Shown here in pieces: positions 8,922 through 19,047 of a stretch of DNA of 24,188 nt. The stretch's first letter is position 1. Each line of letters starts with the position of its first letter. The position numbers and the translations under genes were made by a program. This stretch comes from Azolla pinnata (lineage: Eukaryota; Streptophyta; Polypodiopsida; Salviniales; Salviniaceae), in assembly GCA_037176905.1 (NCBI GenBank), contig JBBBWG010008458.1:1-24188 (forward strand), written 5' to 3'. The notes beneath the pieces were generated by a model. That model was not told the origin of the DNA, did no database searches, and worked only from the letters and a program-made list of their open reading frames with translations.

Positions 8922-9324
8922 AAACATGCAGTATAGTAGTATTAACTTGCAATTAACATGTAGCAAAGTATCAGTAACCATGCAATGCAGTAAACTGTGC
9001 ATTTATAATCATGATAAAACTTTCGTAGCAAACGAGCGATAAGGCTCGCGTTTATAGTTGCAGTAAGGGTTGACACGTCTACAGTCGCGGTAAACTTGTT
9101 ATATACTTTGCCGCAACTATAGACGCGACTTCAGCAACAACAAAAAAAAATTCAACAAATTTTGCAGTAGGTAAACAGCGCGTCAAATAGGCAAATGCCT
9201 TGTAGTGGCATCTAGGTGGTTGAAATATTTAAGATAAATGTACGGCATGGCGTCTTCCTCAACAACTTGGCACTTGATCAGGGTGAAGGCAAGGACCCAT
9301 ACTCATTGGCGGTACCCCTAGTAT
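8922..9324. repeat. Degenerate word-repeat DNA
   Basis: Short variants of GCAGTAAAC, GTAGCAAA, GTCTACAGTCGCGGTAAAC and CGCAACTATAGACGCGAC recur without a fixed period up to about 9190. The vocabulary resembles that of 3600-4200 and 18720-18900. The last 100 bases are unremarkable. No gene seen. Confidence 0.5.
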
Positions 9325-10190
9325 TGTCGACAGTGCGTTTCGCACAGAAGGTTCGATGGAGTCGAGAGAATAGTTGACTCCACTACAAGTGTTGCACTCG
9401 TACTCATCTCCTCGAAGTTTCCCAGTCCGTTCCTAAATTCCTTAGCTAGTTCTTCACCTTTCGCGGAATCCTCAAAATTGTCGTGTCCATTAGGAAATTC
9501 CGCAGAGTTCTCTGAATTTGCAAGTCCATCTGTAGATTCCCGTCTGGTACGGTCTTATTTTCATCGATCATGTCAAGCCTTGATCATTCTAGGTTCACAA
9601 CTCCTTCCGTGAGATCCTCGGAAGTTTCTACCAAGAACTCCTTGGCCATTATTAGTCCAGTGTTGGATGACCTCGTTTGCCCTTTGGCTAAATCCTCATG
9701 CCAATGCTTACACTCGGCTTCCTTGGATACAACTAGAAGGTGGTACGGTGGATATTTTCCGTCACGTCCGTAGCACGCCCTCTGAAACAAGAATTAACAA
9801 GTCCTGAGGCGCTGACTCTTCTTCCTTAGAGTCACTGCTTAGACCTGAAAACAAAGTCTAGCAATTTGTTCATTCTTCCTCGTCACCTTACCTTTAAGGG
9901 TACCCTTGAAGTTAGTACAATAGAACTCAAACTTTGCGTCTCGGTCCGGTGAGCCGTGAAACACGTTTTCTGTGATCGCTTGCGCGCCAAGTGAAAACTT
10001 AATGTTGGCCCTTTGAACACAAGTGAGGGATGATCCTTGCATCCAGTCACGAGGTATTTGTTCTAGCGGACATAATGTTGGCCCTTTGAACACTTATTTG
10101 CTCTACGGCTTGTGACGTTTGGTTAACAGCAAGGTTGTCTGTTGCACTACCGAGTCGGGAAGCTAGAGCACGCGCCAATACTCTTGTGAT
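9325..10190 (-). pseudogene. Decayed intron-bearing gene fragment, function unknown
   Basis: Two minus-strand open stretches look like exons. The first ends at 9845 (residues ...EQIARLCFQ) at a CAG/GT donor. The second starts at 9781 after a TTGTTTCAG acceptor (RACYGRDGKYPPYHLLVV..., then ECKHWHEDLAKGQ). The implied 63-base intron (9782-9844) keeps the phase, and without it the join would be interrupted by stops. The second exon closes at 9584; an acidic, Glu/Asn/Ser-rich open stretch in another frame continues to about 9325. Upstream, a 73-base duplication (21-base copies at 10000-10020 and 10073-10093) breaks the frame that otherwise runs from about 10180. I do not recognise the family. It could be a host pseudogene or a gene piece carried by a transposon. 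Confidence 0.4.
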
Positions 10191-10835
10191 TCTTCATGTG
10201 AGTGGTATTGGTATGTCTTCATCACGAGATGACATCTATCTGCTTCCCCCTTTTTCTTAAAGATGAACTTCAAGTCATCGTGGTCGTAAAAAATTGTTAT
10301 CCCCTTAGTTGCCCTAGAAGACTAAGATTGTCCCAAAGGTATACCAAAAGTAGAAGCGATGAGACGTATTCAAAAAAGAAGTAATCACAATTCATGGAAT
10401 CATGAAATCGTACTAGTACCGGAGTATTGCAACTCAGAAGATAATCAAACTCACCCTAATTAACTCATAATATAAACATAGGGCACAAGTGCGCAAAGAA
10501 AGCTCTATTATACTAATACTTACAATATCCAACCTTTTTACTATAATTCTCATGGGCTTTATTTACACACTTCACACCCTTCAATGTTTTTCCTCGAAGC
10601 ATCGCCTAATTTACAAAATATTGATACAACACTGAGTTGTACATACTCATGCCTCTTCATGTCTACGACCGGCGTACTAGTACGTATCGCTATAACTTAC
10701 TTTCGTATTACTTCGGCTTACGTACTACTACGGCTCCCTACATGTTTACGTACAAAGTTATGAATCTACTTCTACGTATAATAGGCTCTCAGAAACTGAA
10801 ATCGAAAGCCAAAGTCCTCTCATACAACTAATCCT
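10191..10835. other. Non-coding stretch
   Basis: No recognisable gene. 10660-10760 is rich in GTAC/TACG words (GTACTAGTACGTAT, TTACGTACTACTACGG), a vocabulary also seen near 1806-1931, 6452-6491 and 20110-20180. The rest is ordinary AT-rich DNA. Confidence 0.5.
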
Positions 10836-10837
10836 AA

Positions 10838-11072
10838 AACCCTTATTTCAATTCAATCTCTCTAAAACCCTAATTCTAAAACATCAAAACCCTAATTCTA
10901 AAACATCAAAACCCTAATCCTGTCAGAAAAGAAAACACTAAAAAACCAACTTCTTGAAAACACTAATCAAATGAAATCCAAGTGAAGCCAAACCCTCAAA
11001 ACTAGAAACCCTAATCTGAGATCTCGAATTGTCAATTTTAAGAATTTTGAATCTCGTAAGCTCAACCCTAAT
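10838..11072. promoter_or_regulatory. Telobox cluster (AAACCCTAA) with a 22-bp repeat
   Basis: Exact ACCCTAAT words lie at 10867, 10889 and 10911, with a strict 22-bp period built on CTAAAACATCAAAACCCTAATT. AAACCCT-type words follow at about 10991 and 11009, and an ACCCTAAT word at about 11065. Plant teloboxes of this kind are common in promoters and 5' leaders of housekeeping genes. They could also be remnants of telomeric repeats. On the minus strand the cluster would lie upstream of the fragment at 9325-10190. Confidence 0.6.
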
Positions 11073-11394
11073 CCTTATTTTGTTTGTTAAACTCCCAAAT
11101 TTGGGAATCATTGTAATCATTTCCTTTGTATGGGAAACAATAAATTGCAACTCAAATTTTCCTATAAGAGTATTCTAGGTTTGACACACAATTTTACATA
11201 AAAATCTGTTCATCAAATTTTTCTTTGCAAATCGCATCTACACACGCATCAAACATTAAACATAGTTTTGATGCAAAAAATAACACAGTTTACCACATAT
11301 TAATAATTTGAACTCGTAACCTATTAGTTCGAATAAAACTTTTACTTGCAAGATACCACTGCTCTTAGATATTTAAAATTTAATATAAAATATA

Positions 11395-11945
11395 ATGATA
11401 TACTATATCTATCCATACATGCATATATACATGAATGCACATATACATATATATACACGATTAATATGCATACATACATATACATATGAATATACATTCA
11501 TACACATATATATGTATATGAATATGCATCCTTACCTATACATATACATATGAATATGCTGATATATATATACATATATAGATGATATATGCATGTATGT
11601 ATGCATACATATATTTTATACAAACAAATGACTATAGTACATACATACATATACATACTTAGATGAATATACATACATATATAGACATATAAAAACAAAT
11701 ATCCATTCATACATATACATATACATATGAATATGCATGTATACATCCATGCATATATGTTTGTAATGATGCATATTGTTTGTATTTATACAAATGAATA
11801 TAGTTATACATACATAAATATACGTATAAAAATGAATATTCATTCATACATATACATATACATATGCATATGCATACATACATATATAGACAAATATTCA
11901 CGTATGTATACATACATATACATATATAGATGAATATGCATATTA
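11395..11945. repeat. AT-rich minisatellite/microsatellite array
   Basis: About 550 bases made of CATATACATATACATATGAATATGCAT-like words (ATGAATAT recurring at irregular spacing, about 30 bases in places). The vocabulary matches 7629-7916 and, inverted, 3170-3535. Several overlapping frames stay open here on both strands because of the repeats; I call none of them a gene. Confidence 0.75.
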
Positions 11946-14494
11946 AGATCATTCGAGAACTGCTCCTTTGATGACAAAACAAGGGATGGTTGATGCAAAT
12001 TTTGACGTGAATTTTGACGCGAAATAACACATAGTTGATGCACTTCTGAACTCTCAGGCATTGGCGCCCCACATATATGGTTAGGAATAAGTTCCAAGGG
12101 CTTTCACTGTTATATAATGCATTGAATTTGGATTCACGATCTACTTCCAATATACTAAATGTGGAAACAAAAATCATGTTTTTCATGTTGAAGACTTAGA
12201 ATGTAGCCAAGTAACAACAATCATTGAAACCTTGCTTGTGACATAGGTCCGAATCGAGCACGCCACAACAATGATCTTGGCATCTTTGTTATATTTAGTA
12301 ATCTCGCTTGACCAGCTAAGCAAGTACAAGTAATTGTACATCACAACCTGAACAATATTCAAATCTCCTTTCAAAATTTTTTAAAATGACTCGCACAATG
12401 TGATGTGTATTTACCTTTAGCTATAGATCTCGAGCTCCTCTTTTCAATTTGGCACTGTAACCTGATTTGGTGCAAGGCGATCGTGCTTCCATTTGCTTCC
12501 AGAGATCTCTTTGATTCTGTTGATCTTGTACTTACATGTTGTCAAGTCAGACCAAGAGGGCTCTAGCTAAGTAGTTCAAAACTCACTTGCAAAAGGTGAC
12601 ATTTCACTTGTTGACGAGGCTTCTAGTAAAAGGGTTCTTCTCTAGACAATGTTGTAGCGACCATGTTCACCTCATTACACGTTTAAGGCCTATTCGAGTC
12701 GGAAGAGGCAATAGTCATTTTTTTTCCTTGTCTCTTCTTGGACAATGACCAATAGGCTGAATTTTGGTGTCTGACTTTTTTGACATTCATGAAGAATGAG
12801 TTGGGATTCGCGGTACTTGACTTTGACCTTTGTGAGTCATTTCTCCAACTCAATTTGCCTTGGTCACAACCATTTCTCTGAATTGTTCTACAAAAGTGGG
12901 CTCTAGGATTTCTAATAAAGGGAAAGTGCCATTGACTTTTTTTCTAAGCCCTAATAGGCACAAGTGCAAGCTTCATGGAGTTGTTTGTAAGGTTGTGTAG
13001 AAAACTTGTTGGGACACTCGAGAACAACTGTCTTGACGTCTTCTTTGAGGTTCTGGTGTCTTCTTTGAAGTTCAAGCCTTGCTACTAGATTAAAAGTGTT
13101 AAGAAGGGTGGTCACCAAAATTGGATTCCTTTATCTTCATGTTGAACAATTGCCATATGAGGATGAGTTTTGATAGATTCGACTTTTTCTCATAGATTGG
13201 TTGTCGCTCCTCCTACAATGCAAAATGGTATAGCAAAACGGATGAATTAGACCATCCAAAAATGAGTGACAGCATCACTTCCATAGCTTCTTACCTCATG
13301 CTCTTCATCTACTGCGCACGTTTGTGCACATCTTCTGATCATTACAATAGTATTTTCTGTTTTTGCAACCATTGCATGATCTTCGAGTCCACAATACCTT
13401 GAAACTTCATATTCCGGTCAATCCTACGAGCTTGACTGGAGGTGGAAGTGGAATGACCCGATCACGAATAGAAGTAAATGAATAAGGTTCTTACAATGAG
13501 ACATGGAACACTAACTCAAAGTTGCATTCTCTATGGTCATGCCATTGTGGACATTCTTGGCCAAATGCATCTTAATCGTCGACGACCTATCTTGTCGAGT
13601 GATATCCATTCGACTAGACTCGAATTCACTCCAATTATACCCGCTTTTGGTTGATCTTTAGATGATGTTGCGGGCCCTTGTCGCCCCGTGATGTCTAGAT
13701 CTTCAGAAACAAGGACCATAAGCTGACAAGGAAACATGAAGTGTCTTTGCGGTCGTCTACCAATACATGAGTACACACACATGATTCTTCCTCTTTTACA
13801 ATGGAGGTATGCTTGACTATATCTGGCTTCCTTTTCTTTTTCACAACTCCAATTGGGTTGACACTAAGACAAACCACAAACCGGAGAAGTAGCACATGTA
13901 AGTTTTGACATCAAACGGGTTTTGTAGTGGATAATAACCTAGAATGTGTCGTTTTACAAGAATATGCAAATTTTTCCCACTTGATGATGAATGTTAAACA
14001 AAGTCAACTGGCCATTCGAACTGATCTACGAAGAGTCAAATCGCTAATCAAAATTATAGTTTGAACTCCTCGATATGATAGCGGATATTCTGTTTGGGAA
14101 TGAGGCATCTTGGGTTCAAATCCCCTAACAGGCTCCAAAAGTTGGTACAGGCATAATGTGTTTCATATTAGTTGTGAATCGAAATATTCTCCCTTAATTT
14201 GGTATACATCTCATAAGCTTTGCCACTTCCAATTCACCATTTTGCAGATGTTATCTCTCAGTACTTTTAAGCCATTAATTGAGGCTCTTCCTATTTTGCA
14301 TCAGCCATCAACACTAGCTCCTCGAGTCCATGATAAGAAATACACAAGGTTCAACTCATCCCTACAAGATCAAACTATTATTGTACACATGATTTTAAGT
14401 CTCCAAAGAAGGACGGTGTCCTAAGTTCCATATACAAAAGTCATTGAAGACCCACAAATGTCAAAGCTTCCCCAGGACACAGAGGCACCTGTAG
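11946..14494. other. Long stretch without a recognisable gene
   Basis: About 2.5 kb with no domain I can name. Open frames are short (for example 12183-12374 and 13537-13782 on the minus strand) and carry no known motif. The base composition is less repetitive than its flanks, so it may be an old transposon or intergenic DNA. The right end (about 14360-14494) is probably the 3' untranslated region of the gene at 14495-15942; an AATAATAG word on the minus strand near 14374-14381 could serve in polyadenylation. Confidence 0.4.
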
Positions 14495-15942
14495 TTAAGA
14501 ATCCCGGGCAAACTCTAATGCTGATATTCCATATGGACCAAGCTCGATCTCCAACCATTCACGCTCTCTTATCCAGTCGCTTCTTGCCTTTGATTTCCCT
14601 TCAGCTAAATCAGGGGATCGATTCGAGTTCACGGCTATCAAATGCTCCCTTTTCGTGTTCCATTTCTTCTTCAATTTTCCTTCTCCTACATTCGACTGTA
14701 AGTTTGGAATATTCATGCTACTTGGACTACCATTCGAACAACTCTTATCATAAGAAGCCATTTTAGAAGCCTTTCCAAGCCTCTGTTCCCTTTTTGCAGC
14801 CTTTACCAATCTCTTATGCTCCTTCCGTGTCTCCTTCTTATGAGCTTTTTCTGCATCTGCATCTTTTATGTACACATGAACTGCATCCTCATCTACCACA
14901 GCTTCTGTGCTCTCCATAGAATTTCCATTGTACCCTTCTTGATCTAAAGATACTCCATAGCCAATATCATTACTGCATGATTCTCCACTGTGGAAAGCAT
15001 CGGGCTTGTTTTCGCTGTCAAGAGATACTTCTTCAGGCTGAAAATCAACATCCTCGGTTTCATCGATGAAATGTGACTTGACACTCTGATGATGGTTTCT
15101 TGCGGCCATGGCTTCAATATCACTCTTCAAGAAAAAGTATACAGAGAACCGCTTCATCCCTATTTTCTTGTACCTAAGAGAAAGTAGATCCTCGTCTGAA
15201 CAGAGATATCGCTGCTTCGCCTCCATCTTAGTCACTAGAGAGTATTTCTGACATGCATGCTCGCATCTGCAGTAATGCAAAAACTGATTGAGAATCTTCA
15301 GCCATACGGACATGATAAACTGATCTGATGGAAATCTTAAATATATAGAAAGACCCTCTATGGTCAAACTGAAACCTTCAGCATTATTCACAAGTATACC
15401 TCTCACAAAGAGGAATGCGAGAACTGGATAAAATGTGCACATAACAAGTATGCTCCCGGCATTCAACGCATCTTCTATTCTGCTTTCATACAAAACTCGA
15501 GTAAATTATTCACGTACACCAATTTTTAGCAAACCAATAAGGATCTTGAATATGTATCAATTTTCAACACCCAAACCAATAAGGATCTTGAATCGCACTG
15601 AAGGATTTCTCCATATACACGGGATTTTTCATCTCCTTTTTTCATTCCTATTTGCCTCACGATGTTCCACATCACACTAAAAGTCACAGAAAAGCCACAA
15701 ACCTGTTTATAGCAGAACAGCCGATGCCAAGAAGACCAGGGCGGGGGAGGATCTGGCGAATTTTCTTGGATGCCCCATTCTGAGGAGATGATTGGAAGCC
15801 AGAGAAAGTCGGAGGTGGAGGCAACAGAAAGCCTACGGTTGCAGCAAGAGAGCCTGGCGAGGGAATCCCGATCCAAGAGGGGAAGAAGGGAGTGGAGCAA
15901 GACGGAGTCTGGGATGGATTCCAACGAGGTCTCCGTCGCCAT
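14495..15942 (-). CDS. F-box protein with an XPA-like zinc-binding motif (three exons)
   Basis: Three minus-strand exons are inferred: 15942-15703, 15479-15400 and 15266-14495. Introns have GT-AG ends (223 and 133 bases) and phases match, giving 363 residues. The start ATG lies in a GGCTATGGCG context just before the F-box. Residues 9-58 form an F-box (IPDSVLLHSLLPLLDRDSLA, then SCCNRRL and a conserved Trp at 48), the part that binds SKP1 in SCF ubiquitin ligases. Residues 84, 87, 105 and 108 are Cys in a C-x2-C-x17-C-x2-C pattern. Eleven residues after the last Cys comes TKMEAKQRYL with a DEDL. The XPA repair protein has the same spacing and a TKTEAKQEYLL motif. Residues 144-161 may match the following XPA strand/helix. 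A long acidic Ser/Asp/Glu-rich linker (about 170-245) leads to a basic helix (KKETRKEHKRLVKAAKREQR, 250-269) and a Trp-containing tail (331-363). It looks intact. The role in DNA damage is inference; the F-box is well supported. Confidence 0.8.
15530..15593 (+). repeat. Short direct repeat inside intron 1 of the F-box gene
   Basis: CAAACCAATAAGGATCTTGAAT occurs at 15530-15551 and 15572-15593 (period 42). It lies within the first intron of the F-box gene and has no coding role that I can see. Confidence 0.8.
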
Positions 15943-15944
15943 AG

Positions 15945-16002
15945 CCACCAAAAACTGCCCACAATTAGAGACACCACCAAAAAATGCCCGCAATTGGAGA
16001 CA
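15945..16002 (-). repeat. 29-bp tandem duplication just upstream of the F-box gene start
   Basis: Two 29-base units (15945-15973 and 15974-16002), each starting CCACCAAAAA on the plus strand, differ at only a few bases. They end two bases before the start codon and so form the last part of the 5' leader. Confidence 0.85.
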
Positions 16003-16009
16003 CAAGACT

Positions 16010-16182
16010 TGATGTAGCTTGACCAAATCCATGAGGTCATTAGCAGATAAATTTGTGCATAAATCAAAAGACCGGTGTAACTTGAGCTTAATAACAGATA
16101 AACTTGTGCATAAATTTTGCACAAGTTTGATGTAACTTGGTCAAATCCATGAGGTGATTAACAGATAAACTTGTTTGTAAAT
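16010..16182. repeat. About 118-bp direct repeat upstream of the F-box gene
   Basis: TGATGTAGCTTGACCAAATC with its following CATGAGGTCATTAGCAGATAAA segment (from 16010) recurs with few changes from 16128, about 118 bases apart. A shorter relative (TGTAACTTGAGC...AACAGATAAACTTGTGCATAAAT) lies between them at about 16077-16116. The region would be the leader or promoter of the F-box gene. I see no clear TATA box. Confidence 0.75.
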
Positions 16183-16333
16183 CTGGTAGACTTTCTGTCA
16201 TATCAGGCTTTGGGTATCGATGACTCGGACCACAGCTCAAAGAATTGGCCCAAGACCAAAATAGATTGAGCGGGAGAGACGAGCACGAATGGTGATCGCA
16301 GTCCAAGGAGTGCTGATCCAAGCGTGTTCAGCT

Positions 16334-16492
16334 GCATATTTTACGCGAGTATTTCTGCAAGTTTTACGTAAGATTTTTTTGCAAAGTTTACGCAAGGTTC
16401 TCTGCATATTTTACATGATGTTTACTGGAAATTTGAAGCTAATTTACTGCAAATTAAACGCTTATTTACTGCAAAATTGCATTGTTCAAACT
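16334..16492. repeat. Degenerate 22-24-bp tandem repeat, seven units
   Basis: Units starting GCA (one starts GGA) and ending in TTTCT or TTTACT-like words fall at 16334, 16357, 16381, 16404, 16427, 16449 and 16471. The common core is GCA..TTTACG. Units are strongly diverged but keep the 22-24 base spacing. Similar words continue loosely to about 16560. Confidence 0.75.
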
Positions 16493-16645
16493 ATTGATTT
16501 AGTGCTCGTTTGTTGGACGTTTTAATGTTCATTCAGTGCGCATTTGCTACAAATTTGTTGGTTGGGTGCTAGACTTTTCGGTAATTAACTGAATATTTTG
16601 ATTCATATTTTTAATCAATCAAATTATAGGTCTTGTATTAAAATA

Positions 16646-17350
16646 TTAAATATATATTACAATCACCAAAAGTTTGAAAATACAATACAACCAAAGTTTG
16701 TATAAAAAACAAAAAAATGTCTGCGGAGAAGGACCATACTCACTAGGGTTATTATTGTCGTAAATATCTAGCCCTAGTGACATATTACCAGACCAAGGGT
16801 CGGCGTGCATTGCCTGAATGTCAACAGGTGATGATGCGCCGCTTTGCTCAGGGTTTTGCTCGAGGTCTCGAGCACCCACTACGTAGACCTTCGCCTGCCT
16901 CCAAATCAACACTGGCTGTATCCCTAAATCAAGAATAAATTGATCATCCGTAATCAGAACGAGACTTTTGAAATACATCCACGTCTCAAATCGTGAATGT
17001 ATCTGGCGATAATCCTCCTCATCTAGATACGGCCAACGACCAACGATACCCATCTACACAAAAACAAGAATGTTAATCAGTTTAGGTTATTTATAACACC
17101 AATTAATAATATATTAAAGAGAACAGTTTTAATCTATATAGATACTTACAAACTCCACCCTGAAAGCCGAAGCACATCCGCTACCCCATCTCTTCCTTCC
17201 GGTCTACTATTGCCCAAGTAGCTCTCATGTAGCCGCTCTAACGGTTCATGATATGCGTGAGTATGGTTCAATGAAGCCAAATCAAGCTCACTACAGAGTG
17301 CTCGGGCATGGGGTAGCGAGTGTGAAATGCAGATATGATCTGCTCGATTA
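16646..17350 (-). pseudogene. Unrecognised exon-like ORFs
   Basis: A 135-residue minus-strand frame (17053-16646) starts right after a good acceptor (TTTTTGTGTAG at 17054-17064). It has non-repetitive composition (for example a YLDEEDYRQIHSRFETW segment and a VLIWRQAKVYVVGARDLEQN segment). Upstream, another open stretch (about 17346-17150; SHSLPHARALC, then YHEPLERLHESYLGNSR) ends at a strong GTAAGT donor (17149-17144). The 96-base interval looks like an intron, but the phase of the two open stretches does not match across it. I do not know the family. It may be a decayed host or transposon gene. Confidence 0.35.
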
Positions 17351-17529
17351 GCCCATCTCTATATGTCGGAGGGGTTGTACACATTCCGAACATGCACTAT
17401 CACTAGCTCCAAGAGGTATGGACGCACACTTGACCAAAGTGATCCGTATAATCCCCCCACTATCATCGAGGGTGTAAAATGATCGACTGACATCGTGCTC
17501 ACAACTAGTACAATCAGGTTTAGTTCCCC

Positions 17530-18215
17530 AAATTTTAGTAATTTCAAACAAATATCACATTTCTGACAAATTACACAATTTTCTAACAAATTCCACATTT
17601 TTGACAAATGACACAATTTTCTAACAAATTCCACATTTTTGACAAATTACATAATTACAAAGAAATTTCAGATTTAATAAAAAATTCACAAATGTTTCCT
17701 CAAATTTCAGAAATTTCCCAAATTTCCAGACAAATTTCGAACAAATTTTCACATTTTTGATAAATTACACAATTTTCAACAAATTTCACAAATTTTATGT
17801 CAAATTCCCTAAATTTCACAAATATGCCGCAAAATTTCAAGCAAAATTCAGATTTTGTAAAACTTTCACAAAGTTTTTGTCAAATTTCTAACAAATTTAA
17901 CATTTTTGACAAATTACACAATTTTCAAACAACTTTCAAAAGTTTTCTATCAAATTCCCCAAATTTCAAAGTATGCTGCAAAATTTCAAACAACATTTAG
18001 ATTTTGTAAAAATTTCACAAATTGTTTGTCAAATTTCAGAAATTTCCCAAATTTCCCGTCAATTTTCTAACAAATTTCACATTTTTGACAAATTGCATAA
18101 ATCTCCCCCAAATTTCACAAACTTTCCGTCAAATTCCCCAAATTACACAAACATGCCGTGAAATTTTAGACAAATTTCAAATTTTTGACAAATTTCTGAA
18201 AATTTTTAGTTGCCA
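17530..18215. repeat. AAATTTCACAAATTT composite satellite
   Basis: About 690 bases built from CAAATTTC, CACATTTTTGACAAATTACA and CAATTTTCTAACAAATTC words. Clear 38-bp units lie at 17556-17593, 17594-17631 and from 17632. Further on, an ACATTTTTGA anchor recurs at 17751, 17900 and 18079, with a variant near 18180, so the array has an irregular higher-order spacing of about 100-180 bases. Open frames on the plus strand here (for example 17797-18000) are products of the repeat. Confidence 0.85.
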
Positions 18216-18235
18216 TTGAAATAAAATCTGAAAAA

Positions 18236-18568
18236 TTGGAGCCAATTGCCTCTAGAGTACTCAATGGAGCTAGAAGAGAGACTGCAAGAGCTAGAGAAGT
18301 AACACAAGCCAGAAATTTGAAGCAGGAGCAGGGGCAAGAGAGGGAATTGGAGGAGTGGCAGCTTCTGACAACAACACAACGCGAGCAAGTTCTGACAGCA
18401 GCACAAAGTGAGCATGAGGGTTTGGAGCAGCAACTAGAAGAAAGGAGAAGGAAGAGTAGTAGTAGGAGTAGCACAACGAGCAAGAGCAACAACAAGAAGA
18501 AAAGAGGAGCAGGAGCACCACGACGAGCAAGAGCACGGAGGAGGAGTAGGGAGCTGTTGCTGGAGTAG
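18236..18568 (+). other. Low-complexity 110-residue open frame
   Basis: An open frame with ATG at 18236 encodes a Glu/Arg/Gln-rich and then Ser/Arg/Lys-rich sequence (LEQQLEERRRKSSSRSS). It could form a helix, but it is built from AGC/AGG/GAG-like triplets and lies next to satellite DNA. I see no domain or splice evidence, so it may be chance. Confidence 0.15.
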
Positions 18569-18652
18569 GTGTTGGAGCAAGAGCGACAAGGTCAAGTGTT
18601 GGAGTAGGTGCTAGAGTAGGAGCGATAGGGTCAACTGCTGGTGTAGGAGAGA
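18562..18652. repeat. 39-bp tandem repeat
   Basis: GGAGTAGGTG-led units lie at 18562-18600 and 18601-18639, followed by a partial third. The repeat continues the G/A-rich low-complexity stretch that starts near 18440. Confidence 0.75.
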
Positions 18653-18659
18653 CATGTAG

Positions 18660-19047
18660 ATCAAAGCAGGGTGTTGTTTTGAAAATTGGGGGAGAAAACC
18701 CCAAATTTATGTCAACTGTTGCGAGTATATATGCATGTATATCTGCGACAATATACACATATTAGCCACGACTTTATACACAAACTTTGTTGCGCTAGTA
18801 TACATAATTATTTTTGCGAAGATTTTTGCCACGACATAGTGGCATCTATATCAGTATCATTGCAACATCTATAGCCACAACATTTACACAAATTTTGCGC
18901 GAAACCTTCAGCTTTTTTTGCTATACGGTGTCTGCAATGGATGTTGGTCGGGTTTAAAGTGGCTCAGAGTCCTTGTCTACAGATGCAAAGGAGTTGTGCA
19001 AGACTCACATCAGCTGATGGGGAGCTCGAACCATTTAATGTAGGTGT
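18660..19047. other. Non-coding stretch with degenerate word repeats
   Basis: 18720-18900 has words such as GCGACAATATACACA, GCCACGACTTTATACACA and TGCCACGACATAGTGGCATCTATA, resembling the degenerate repeats at 3600-4200 and 8922-9190. I see no gene. Confidence 0.4.

Noticed and set aside
11616-12186. Several Tyr/Met/Ile-rich frames of 75-159 residues on the minus strand
   Set aside because: They are mostly translations of the TATACA-type array; the remaining part at about 11960-12186 has no known motif.
14110-14130. GGGTTCAAATCCCC, resembling a tRNA T-loop or a SINE B box
   Set aside because: No matching A box, acceptor stem or anticodon arm is visible around it. Similar GGTTC words occur in the gypsy LTRs.
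14110-14424. Plus-strand 104-residue open frame
   Set aside because: It lies opposite the likely 3' untranslated region of the minus-strand F-box gene, has no domain and has no splice or start support.
14495-15266. RIO1 kinase C-terminus, suggested by the basic KETRKEHKRLVKAAKREQR stretch
   Set aside because: There is no kinase domain upstream. The F-box and XPA-like motif join in phase to this exon, so the basic helix is better read as part of that protein.
18166-18758. Leu/Ser/Cys-rich minus-strand frames
   Set aside because: They are antisense translations of the AGC/AGG-rich low-complexity stretch and the 39-bp repeat.
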